Shown here: positions 46,520-64,000 of the stretch, in pieces
How the letters are laid out: each line of letters opens with the position of its first letter
Position numbering within the stretch: position 1 is the stretch's first letter
Assembly: GCF_041146795.1 (NCBI RefSeq)
Contig: NC_135177.1
Location: 2,399,560-2,463,559 of the forward strand
Direction: 5' to 3'
DNA: 64,000 nt
From: Maylandia zebra
Taxonomy: Eukaryota; Chordata; Actinopteri; Cichliformes; Cichlidae
Notes under the pieces: model-generated
What the model was told of the DNA's origin: nothing
What the model saw: the letters and a program-made list of their open reading frames with translations, nothing else
Database searches by the model: none
Position numbers and translations under genes: made by a program

Positions 46520-47726
46520 ACTGATGTCGTCATAGTTTTGGTTTCTGTGTAAAATTCCTTGTTTGAAATTGTTGAAAAATAGTTTCTTGTCAATATCTTT
46601 TGATTGAAAAATGATCATTGGACTGGTGCTTTCATGAAAGCCTCACTGACCCAGTCACATTCATACATGCACTTTTCTGTCTAATGTTCACAAACACACT
46701 CATGTTCCAGCTGATGCATCTCGGGTCATCAGCTACCTTTTCAAACTCACTACATGCTGGTGCTTCTTGACTACAGTGCGCTGTTGTCCCAAACAACAGG
46801 TGCAGAGCGACTGTGTGGAACATTCCAAGGATTTCATGGACCTGTTTGCTCAGAGCAGTAGCTGTGTTTCTTTGTAATTATCTGTTGTGTATGGAGTGCC
46901 TGTAGGACTACTTCAGGAACCAGCTGTGTCACTTATGTAAAGCATTCACAGAATTGAAATCCATAACTCTTGTTGTGCTAGTGGCACACACAGTAGGTGT
47001 AACAGTCTGCCATCTGCTGGCATGTTACAGCAGCATTTGTGGGCTGCTGCAAAACCCATGCCCAGTTGATAGTTCGGAGGTTTGTACTAGAGGATTGATG
47101 TTACCGTTGAACATTTAAAAAGACAGACATTTGTTTGCTTTGTTGCTGCTGCGGCGCTTACTCTTAAAAAAGAACTTATGGCTACAGACAGAACGGCTTG
47201 AATCAGAGTTGAGTGTTGTGACATTGCTGAGGACCAGTAGCACATTTGCTTCAGACTGGTCATGACCACAGTACAGGTAAGGGCCAAGTATTGATATTTA
47301 TCCAGAGATTCTAATTCCTCATCGACTTCAAGTACTGATCGAGCTGTCACTGTCAGGTCATCATGTCTGATGCTGCAGAGCATCAACCTACAAATATGGC
47401 ATTCCTAATAAACTCTAATGTCTGTGTTAAAAGCTTGGGACAGAGTGGATAACAGACTCAAGAATTAGCCCCATTTTCAAGTGCAAAATAAGTCTGTACA
47501 GACGGTGAGAGGCTCTTGTACCAGAGTAATGCATTAGCATTATTAGAGTGAACATTGGTGGTTAGAAAAGAAGCCCAGCGATATTGATGTATGGCCATCC
47601 ACCTCAGACTTTATCATCTTTGTTCAGATGTGTGTGGCAGGTAGAGGACATTTCCTGGGTTTATTTATCATTTGCTTTCATCATAATTATTGCCACGTTT
47701 TAGAGGGGTTTTTGGGGGGGGGGGGG
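46520..47726. other. Gene-free DNA
   Basis: No exon or repeat family recognised. A homopolymer run of G lies at about 47714-47727, just before the next SINE. Confidence 0.4.
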
Positions 47727-47992
47727 GCTGTAGCTCAGGAGGTAAAGCACATCATCTGCTAATCAGAAGGTTGGTGGTTCGATCCCTGGCTGCTCCAGTC
47801 TGCATCCCAAATATCCTTGGGAAGGATACTAAATCCAAGTTGCTGTCTGATGCATCCATCAGAGTATGAATGTCTGTGAATGGTAGATGGAAGGCACTCG
47901 CATAGAAAAAGGATTTTGTGGGAATGTCTGAGGCAAGTTGACTAAAGCAAATGCTCAGAGTAGAAAAGCGTTATTTGCAGTTCATTTACCAG
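47727..47992 (+). mobile_element. tRNA-derived SINE (family B)
   Basis: GGGCTGTAGCTCAGGAGGTA (A-box region) and GTTGGTGGTTCGATCCCTGG (B-box region). Then TGCATCCCAAATATCCTTGG, GAATGTCTGTGAATGGTAGA and a tail GTAGAAAAGCG. The best-preserved family B copy in the window. Confidence 0.82.
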
Positions 47993-49900
47993 ATTTTTAC
48001 ACAAGCAAGAAATTTGTGGTTGTCATAGTGCAAACAAAAAAGGAGCCGTTTGCTCAACACACTTTAAATACAGCAACAGTACATGTGGTATGTTACTTCT
48101 CTGACAGCCAGTGTTGTGTGAACCAAGAGAAGGGGTCCCAGGTTTGAGTACACCTGGTCACTTTTCTCCATGTCATTCCCCTAACTCGCCCACCTTCCTG
48201 TCTGTGGAGAGAGAAACAGAAGTCCAGTTTCTGTAGGATGAAGCTGTGTGTGGTATGATGGATACCAAGAGAACATGAGCTGCTAGTTCCATGAGTTGCA
48301 TGTCAGTCCTCCGTGTACAGGTACAACACATGTAGTGTTTTATTGTTGGATGTCATGTCAGCGTACAGTAGAGTTGAATAGATCTGACTCTACTCTGATC
48401 GCTGGCATGTGTGTATACACATTAATGGTAAAATGTTAAAGGTTTTACATCAAGACATCATAAAAATAATCTGGTCCTTGCTGATCAACATCAGCAGTGA
48501 TCTCAGAGAAGCGGCTGTTGCTGCCCATCAGTCTGAAGGTGATGCAATGGCTCATTCAAAGCTCACCAGTTTCAATGAACTGAAGCAAAGCTGTATGAAG
48601 AGTGGACCAGAACTCCTCCACAATAATGTGAGAGACTGAAATCATACAACCTACTGAATCATAGGCTGGGATCCTTGATTTTATTTGTTTTTTTGTAAAC
48701 ATTTGAACATTTTAAACCATTCAGCACCATCGGGCTGCAGCCGAGAGAGTAAAAGCTAAGCTGTGCAAGTTAGAACATGCATTTAATGGGACCATCAGAT
48801 TCTCCCATAGATTAATGATAAAGTTATAATAATATTAAGAAGTCTGTTAATTCACACAAGTGACCTTTTTGCAGGCTTTCTTGCTGCCTTTAAATAGGCC
48901 ACACTTTATTTATTTATTTATTTTTCCAGTCTTACTGACCAAAGCGATTCAAACACACATTCATACAGCGCTTTGAACACTACACTCCTGTACGTGCCAT
49001 TCCTCATACACAGCTGTGTTAGCTGCGTTCTGTATTATGTTTCTATGAGTGAAGTTTACTGTAAAATCACTCAGCTGCTGATACAGTTACCAGTGTAACT
49101 GGTCAGATGATGCCAATCCCAGCCCATTTAACATCACCTAGACCGTTAAACTGTGCGTTGACTTAAGGCGCCACAATTCATCGAGTAACACATTCATTAT
49201 AAAAATCTTTGAGGCAAAACGTTTTGCTTCGATGCTTTTTTCAAAACATTGTGTTGTTATCTTTTCAGATTTAAAGTGAAATAAAATAAAATATTATATG
49301 AATACAACTTTTTTTGAATACAAAAATAACAGTTTTTTTAAGGCCAGTGAAACTGAGCCGCTGACCTGGGGCGGTGAACATTTAATTATTATGAATTATT
49401 AACATGTACACCTTAAGAACTTATTGTTTTCAGCAGCACAAAATTTAGCATCAAAGCTCAGAGTAAACCTCAGGATTCACATGTGCTCGCCTTTGTTCAC
49501 TGCAGCCAGGTGTGCAGACACACAAACACAAGCCCTGCTGAGGACCAGGTTATTTTCTATTATTGTATCAAACCTTAGAAGGTGAAAGGTGGTGTCTTTG
49601 TGTTTGCCATAATGAGGAGGCCTTTCTTCACTGGGCTGTAGTGGGAACAGTGTTTGCTTTACACGACCAACTTGTTCTGACTGTGGTGTGTGTTGCTGTG
49701 CTGCCTGAGGTAACTCCTCTTTGTTTCTCTCATTATTGAAACAGCAGTCAGGAAAGGAATAGAAAAGATGGCTGTTTGAGATGCACTGAAGTCGTGAAGC
49801 GAGAAAGTGAGGGATGAATGAATGATGGATGGATAAGTAGGACAGAAGGGAGTGAGATTTGAGAAAGTAGGAAAGATGACGAGGAGAAGAGGGGGAGGAG
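47993..49900. other. Gene-free DNA
   Basis: A (TTTA) run lies at 48907-48922, and a family-B-like tail fragment near 48950-49005 in reverse orientation (CATTCATACAGCGCTTTGAA). Otherwise unassigned. Confidence 0.35.
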
Positions 49901-50290
49901 AAAGCGGCTGGTAGGGTGGGTTGAGTTGCTAGGGGAGAGTATGTCAGAGTGTTGCTGAGAGCCAGGACTGCTATTGGAAGCTACTTGCTTAGCAGGGGAG
50001 AAGGAGAAGAGGAGAGAGAAGTAGCTAATGAGTATTGTAGCCTGGCTGCTGAGACAGCACTGGGTTTATTTATAGAGTGCTGGCCAGCCAGCCCTTAGAT
50101 ACCAACAGCGAATCAGCTGAGAGAGAAAGAACGCGCTTCAACCAATGGCAGAACAGGCGCGAGGGGGGGGCCGAGTGAGGAAGTGCTGTGACTGCCTCTC
50201 AGTCTCTTAAAGAGACTGTGCAGGTTTCTCAGTACTAGGCAGATATTCTCTCTCTCTCCCTCCAGGAGTGTCATGTTTGTAAGCAGGCCA
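49901..50290 (+). promoter_or_regulatory. Promoter-like segment 3 (CCAAT plus RFX-like sites)
   Basis: GTTGCTA (49925-49931), ATTGG (49973-49977), CCAAT (50142-50146), a CpG-bearing stretch (GAACGCGC, AACAGGCGCGAGG), then purine- and pyrimidine-rich tracts ending TCTCTCTCTCTCCCTCCAG (50267). It is about 5.3 kb upstream of the first dyrk1b coding exon. It may be the nearest of several alternative promoters; this is an inference from motifs and position. Confidence 0.4.
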
Positions 50291-50654
50291 GGACCTGGAC
50301 CACAACAGTCCCACACTGAATCACTGTTTCTACCTCATCACACAAGCAAGCACACGCAGTTCAGCACAGAGCTTCGAAGCTACTCGCAGCTTTCTAGGCC
50401 CTTCATCCAGCCGCACACCTCCGTTTACGTTCTCATTGAGCCATTTAGAAAACGATGAACAGAAGAGCTCTTCATATTGTGGATGGAAGGTGATAGTGGG
50501 GGCAAGCCTAGAATTGCAAGTTGTTTTTCCATGTTGACATGCTTGCCCTGATTAGAAATAGATATGGTGGATATACTTGAACCATGAAGCCATGAAATCT
50601 CTTTTACTTTGATGTAGTGAACGCTGGACTTTAAGCATGACTGCTGCTTTCCAA

Positions 50655-50725
50655 ATTGTTGTTGTAAAGCGCTTTGAGTGCTCACATAGAGTAGAAAAGC
50701 ACTAAATAAGAACCAGTTGCCATTA
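50655..50725 (+). repeat. SINE family B tail fragment
   Basis: GTTGTAAAGCGCTTTGAGTG, CATAGAGTAGAAAAGCACTA and AAATAAGAACCAGTTGCCATT match the family B 3' end. The head is missing. Confidence 0.6.
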
Positions 50726-52690
50726 CCATGATGATCTAAACTGATGTTTGGCCTTTTCCATGAGGCCCACGATCAGCAGCTTTAGCTTTTCTGACCTGTA
50801 TTCTCATCAGAGGATGGGCCAATCAACACTGGGCACCTCCACTAACAACATGTTGTTTCTTAAACTTAAACTAGTCAGCTCTCAGTACTTCCTGTGATTT
50901 GGAGTTAAAACTTTGCTTTCACCAGGTTCAGTTGAGTCTTAATCGTCTTCTAATATGCTAGCCACCTATCATCATTTCTGGTGCACTGCCTACTGTGTCT
51001 AATGCATCACAGTTTACACTTTGTAAAGAGGGATACAGATCCAGGCTCCATATTGAGATAAGTAATTCCAGTTGCATTCCCAAACAGTATTTCCATTTCT
51101 TACTTGCGGTAGCTTCCTATCACTGCACGCTTACTAGAGGAAGCAGTGCTTAAACAATGGAAAAAACACAAACTTTGTCCTAAACCTCTCATGTTTAACT
51201 GTTTTCCACTTTTTCTTTGGTCATTTTAGCCTTTTTGGCCAGGGTGAAGGGAGTATCTGCCATCAAACAAGAAGACAGCCGCATGTAGCTATGATGATGT
51301 TTGCTAGTTCACCTTACATGCATTAATGTAATAACGTGGTTAGCCTACTCAACGTAAATTACACACGAACAACATTAAGCTACTCACGCAGAGAAGAACG
51401 TCTGGTTACTACCGTTTATGTCAGAACCGGTGCCATCCCTACTTGTAAACGTTTGAGTTCATGGTAGCTCCTCTGTTTTTGTCGCTGGTGTGATTACATC
51501 ACTGAAGTTTTCTGCTCCATTTTAGTTTCATCCCATTTTGTGTACCGAGTACTTTTTTCATTTGTATCTTAAGTAACAATATCGAATTATTATATTTAAG
51601 TAAATAAAATAAACACAGCAAAGGATGATTTTGACCATCAGTATTATTATATTCTCTTAAGTAAAAATCAGATGTTTTATACTCTACGTCAGATTCTGGC
51701 CAGTAGACCAGTGTTAGCTGTGCTGTCTGAATAATGAAGACAGTGCAGGGCAGAGCTTGACAACGCGGTCAAAATGCCTACTGTATGTAACGGATTTTTT
51801 CTAGTTTAGTTTAGGTGTAGGTGTATCATTTAAAAGACGTGCCTGTGCTGAAGAGGATGGCAGCAGCTACATCTCTGTTGGTTTGGCCTCTCGTTGACCT
51901 GATGTGAACATTCTTGAATGGTTTCGACCTGATTATCTACAGAGCACCGTGTGGAGTTGCGTGTCACCTGAAGGAGGCAAAGACCCGAGAATTTCTAATT
52001 TGATCCCATTTTTAGTGACTCTGCGTAGTGAGCGGCCTTATTTTTAACCACATATCTAAATAACACTTTTCTATTTTGGTTTTGGTATTTGCCAGCTGGC
52101 AGAAGGGAGACATGTTGGAGCGCTTCTTATTGCGTCTCTCATCCTGAGAATAGTAAGAAGAGCAACCTTTATCACTCATCTCATTCTTGTGACTTAACTG
52201 GAGGAAGAAACATGGTCAGCAGCTGGGCCACTCCCTGTTTATTCTAAAACCGTCATTAATTATGTAAAAGGACCGGGAGTATTATAAGTCACACGTCCTG
52301 TTTTGGTAGCTAGTTGACTTACTGTGCTATGTTGAGTAGGTTCATGGCCGAGCTGAAGACACTTAAACTGTGATATTTAAATAAAAGGGTCGCTCAGCAA
52401 ATGTATTTTTACCTGACCTTTCTATGAGGCTCACGGAGTCAGACACAAGACACAACGTCCTGATAGATCTATTGTTCTGATCGAGTGTTTGTATGAATTG
52501 AATTGTTGCTCTGGGTCTGAGCCTTAAATGCATAACTAGAAGGATGAACAGAAATGAAATGAATATGAAAATGGCACCAGTGCACTTGGTTTGCACTTCC
52601 AAACACCTGTTTGTTGCTTGGCCAGAGAAGCAGACGTACTTTGCATACTGTTGGCAACACCTACAATAACTGTTCAAAAGGACTGATGCA
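50726..52690. other. Gene-free DNA
   Basis: No exon-like frame or named repeat family recognised. Confidence 0.4.
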
Positions 52691-52719
52691 ACATGCAAAA
52701 GGTGTGCAGAAATTATTTA

Positions 52720-53370
52720 TTATTATTAGGGAGAGAGATTGAGGGGGAAAGATGTGTAGCAGGTGACCAAGGACAGAAATGGAAAAGTCCAAAAAAGTTC
52801 AGAAGTGGGCTGAGAAGATGGACAGAGTGGACAGAGGAGCTGATGAATGTAGAAAATGGGGAAGCCAGGGCAGCTATGAAATGTGGAAAGGCGATTGGTC
52901 CAAATTGCATACCTGTGGAGGTGTTTGGGATAAATATTGCTTAACACAATCCTGGAGAGCGAGATATTTAAATAAAAGGTGGCAGTCTTCATGAACAACC
53001 ATGATGTCCGGAGCTTTTAAGAAAAGAGGCGATGATCAGTGAGCAGCAGCATGGCTTGATGCTGAGAACTACAGATGTGATGTTTGCATTGGGAATATTA
53101 ATGCAGAGCTATAGAAGAGGTCTGAAGGAGCTTCACTGTGTCTGTGTGAGGAACTGTTGTACTGCATGAGGAGTGGCAGAGAAGATTGTGAGGGTGGTGC
53201 AGGACATGTATGAGGACAGTGGTGAGGTGTGCAAAACGAGTGACATATGGGTTCGAGGTGGGGGTGGAATTACATCAGAGATCTCCTCTAAGCTTCTTCT
53301 AGTTTGCAGTGGTCATGGACTGGATGGACTGATGGTTTGTGCAGTGGGTATACTGGACAAAGGATGTTGA
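52720..53370 (+). mobile_element. RTE-type LINE (Rex3-like) fragment
   Basis: The plus strand reads, in changing frames, MKCGKAIGPNCIPVEVFG near 52878, SEQQHGLMLRTTDVMFALGI near 53040, RRGLKELHCVCVRN near 53115, and VAEKIVRVVQDMYEDSGEVC near 53172. These are the successive blocks of an RTE-type reverse transcriptase. The strand with the first catalytic Asp (VFVDLEKAYD in intact copies) is damaged and the YxDD block is absent. Dead copy. Confidence 0.75.
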
Positions 53371-55586
53371 AGATAATGTTCGTTTGTGCTCCATTTCAAG
53401 AGCTCATTAGAACGTGTGCAGCGTTTCATGATGTGCACGCAAGGGAGGATCTTCCCTCGAACATGGCTTAAGTGACAACATTAGGCTTGTAGCTATTGAC
53501 TGTTTCAGCAATCGAGTATTCCCATGTTTAACTGAGTAATTGGGTAAGAAATATTTTTGGTGCATGCCAGAGAACAAACTAAGCCATCGAGTCCGAGGAA
53601 TCGTCTGTAGGCCTCCGAGACAGGATGGTGTGGAGGCACAGGTCTGAGGGTGGAGACAGCAACGCTGGAGCTCCCAGTGAGCACGGAGGGCTCCAGCTTT
53701 GTTACATGGAAGAAGTCTGAGCACTTCATTAGTCGTGGACGCCTGCAACGAGCTGGAGTTGAGTTTGTCATGCAGATAATCAAAGAACCCTGTAATGCAA
53801 GTAACAACATAATTGTAACTGTAATCTGATTACTAAATTTAATACAGTAAAACATTACATTACTGTGTTGCTGAAAAATGTAAAACAGCACTGTAACTGT
53901 GTTTTACCTGGGATCACGGTTTTGCTCACACAGCTGAAGAGACCATTTAAAATGGTTCTTTCCTCAGCTGTCTTTATGTGCACACACTGTCCAGCTTCGG
54001 GTTTTTTACATGCAGGTCTGTTAAGTATCAAACAAAACACTCTGGGAATGGTCAGGTATAAGGACTGGACTAAGATGAGACCGTGTCCAGAGAAAGACCT
54101 TCAGAAAAGCTGGAGAACTATTTCTCAAGGCTACTTTAAAACAACAAGAACGTCGATATATAGAAATGACAGTCTCAGCCAAATATGGACTCTGACCATG
54201 AAGTAACACATGCAATCAGGAGAAAAGGCTGATTACGTGTGGAAAAGACCAATCTAGGGGTGTGGCAGATTATCCAGTTAGGTGGTTGCTTTAGCTATGC
54301 AGCAGCTGTAAACGAGGGCTGCAACTAACGATTATGTTGATAGTCAGCTAATCTGCCTAATTGTTCTTGGATCGGTCGATTAGTCAACTGTAACCTCCTG
54401 TTGTAGGCTGCCCCCCTGTAAATACCGCCCTGTTGTCTCATCCCACAGCAAATTAATTATTAGGTAATACAAATCAAAGCGCGAGTAGTACTTAAACAAA
54501 AGTAATGTGCAGATAGGAAACTATGGATGTTCTGTTCTTAAGTTCAAACTTCAACTTAAAAATTTAAATATAATTTTTTGTCCAGTTTCCAAAGTTCACA
54601 GATGATTCCGGTCGTGAATTCACAACTGCAGCGTTCCCAGCTGCTGATAACCATGTGTGAGATGACTTGGTGCATGAGCCTCTTTATAGGACAAACCCAT
54701 CTGTACGCCTCCAGAAGGTGTAGTGTTCAACACCAATTAAATTGCTTAACTGATTATATATATAATTAATTAATGATATAGGCCGACCCACAGATTAACA
54801 AGCTAACGTGAGGTGGAAGAGGTTTGCTATTCAGAATCAAGCAGAGAAGAACAAAACCTCAGATGAAATGACCGTACACAAACATGAAGGTGTCAGCGTG
54901 AGCGTTCAGAGCTGATGCTCCAGCGTGCCGTGTTTAAATGCTCGTGCGCTGCAGCAGCGTGCACAGTCACGTAGTTTTTGGGAAATCCTTTTTCTTCCTC
55001 CTGTTTGGCGGTTCGCAGACGATACAGGCGATACTGCCCCACGGCTTCCTGTAGTGTAACTGCAGTCACAAAAACACATTCACCTGGTTTTAAGTATGAC
55101 ATCATAGATTATGGCGACGAATCGTAGCAGCCTACTGTAGACATAGTCTTGTGAGGTTTTTTCCACTGGTTCAGATACACGTCCTTGTCTGATGGTGTAA
55201 AGAGTTTCACACATAATATTTGGACTTGGTCCAGTTAGAAGCTTCAGAGTTTAAAATCTCTGTTGTGAGCTGTTCTCTGTGAAACTGCTGATTCGTCTTC
55301 TTTACTCAACCAAAAGGGAACACAAATATTAGCTTAGTAAAAACTAGCTGCTTGAAAGTTATTTTTCTGCAAAGGTAACTGAACATTGTGTTATATTAAT
55401 ATGATAAGAAAACAATATCAAGTCCACACGTCATAGTAGACGTGTGGGATGAAGGATGCAGTGTTGATGGTGATGAGCGTGGTGCATGGGCGTGCAGGAA
55501 CAAAACAATAGTAGTTCTGATGTTCCCATAATGCAAACAAAGGTGTCGGGGTTCCCCTGTCTAATCATCTCTCTCTGTCTTCTTAG
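53371..55586. other. dyrk1b 5' flank or intron with decayed repeats
   Basis: 53790-53885 carries the TAAC/GTTA repeat. 54316-54385 (GAGGGCTGCAACTAACGATT, then GATCGGTCGATTAGTCAAC) is the end of a common fish hAT-type element. No coding exon was recognised. The 3' end has a good pyrimidine tract leading to the acceptor at 55586. Confidence 0.4.
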
Positions 55587-55602
55587 GTGTAAGCAGCTCA
55601 GG

Positions 55603-55677
55603 ATGTCCGCCCACCTCCTCCTCCTCCTCCTCCTCCTCCTCCTCCTCCTCCACTGCCCAGGGCTTCTCCCTCGCTGA
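55603..55677 (+). promoter_or_regulatory. Upstream ORF with 12-leucine run before the dyrk1b start
   Basis: ATG at 55603 (A at -3) opens a 24-residue frame, MSAH, twelve leucines, HCPGLLPR, ending at 55677, seven bases before the dyrk1b ATG and in a different frame. It lies wholly in the same exon. A hydrophobic uORF this close is likely to reduce or regulate reinitiation at the main ATG; this is inferred from sequence only. Confidence 0.6.
55614..55650 (+). repeat. (CTC)n trinucleotide repeat in the dyrk1b 5' UTR
   Basis: About 12 uninterrupted CTC units. It encodes the leucine run of the uORF, so repeat length would change the uORF without shifting its frame. Confidence 0.92.
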
Positions 55678-55684
55678 GCCAGCC

Positions 55685-64000
<8,316 letters not shown>

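Overview
The window looks like nuclear DNA of a teleost fish, probably a percomorph and possibly a cichlid. The basis is two intron-rich vertebrate genes with teleost-like protein sequence, set in a background of tRNA-headed SINEs, Tc1-like, pogo-like and piggyBac-like DNA transposons, and pieces of L2-, RTE- and R4-type LINEs. The species call is an inference from repeat character; no database was searched.

Two host genes can be read, both on the + strand. Fibrillarin (fbl) runs from an ATG at 1659 to a stop at 9873 in nine coding exons. Joined, they give a 320-residue protein: an N-terminal Gly/Arg-rich domain, the SAM-dependent methyltransferase core, and a C-terminus RPPPKQKK. A CpG-dense promoter surrounds its tiny first exon and a poly(A) signal lies at 10570. 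The second gene is the dual-specificity kinase dyrk1b. Its first coding exon is 55587-55753, and further exons follow at 59881-60000, 61087-61275, 61733-61880, 62351-62500 and 63185-63321. A seventh starts four bases before the window ends. The reading stops just after the DFG motif, before the YxY activation loop. From memory of the human map, fbl and dyrk1b are also head-to-tail neighbours there, which supports both identifications.

Layout: 1-1540 is repeat-derived flank. 1540-10590 is fbl, with transposon insertions in introns 2 and 8. 10.69-11.24 kb is a decayed Tc1-like copy. 11.3-13.4 kb is CpG-rich and holds a plausible 5' non-coding exon, perhaps of dyrk1b. 14.6-31 kb is a dense repeat zone with LINE pieces, SINEs, a TTAA-flanked 300-bp element and a striking pair of inverted ~1.2-kb repeats about 8 kb apart. 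33.7-35.1 kb is a Tc1-like element. 38.0-39.5 kb is a second CpG-rich block. 45.1-46.5 kb is a complete-ended but internally deleted pogo-like transposon. 52.7-53.4 kb is an RTE LINE remnant. 55.6 kb to the end is dyrk1b.

The two genes do not form a known pathway. Fibrillarin is the 2'-O-methyltransferase of box C/D snoRNPs in the nucleolus. DYRK1B is a nuclear and cytoplasmic growth-control kinase. No CRISPR array, bacterial-type system, true tRNA or true rRNA gene was seen. The most interesting items are a decoy last exon in fbl, a poly-leucine uORF just upstream of the dyrk1b start, three CCAAT plus GTTGCTA promoter-like segments ahead of dyrk1b, and the inverted repeat pair whose cores are nearly identical while their edges have diverged.
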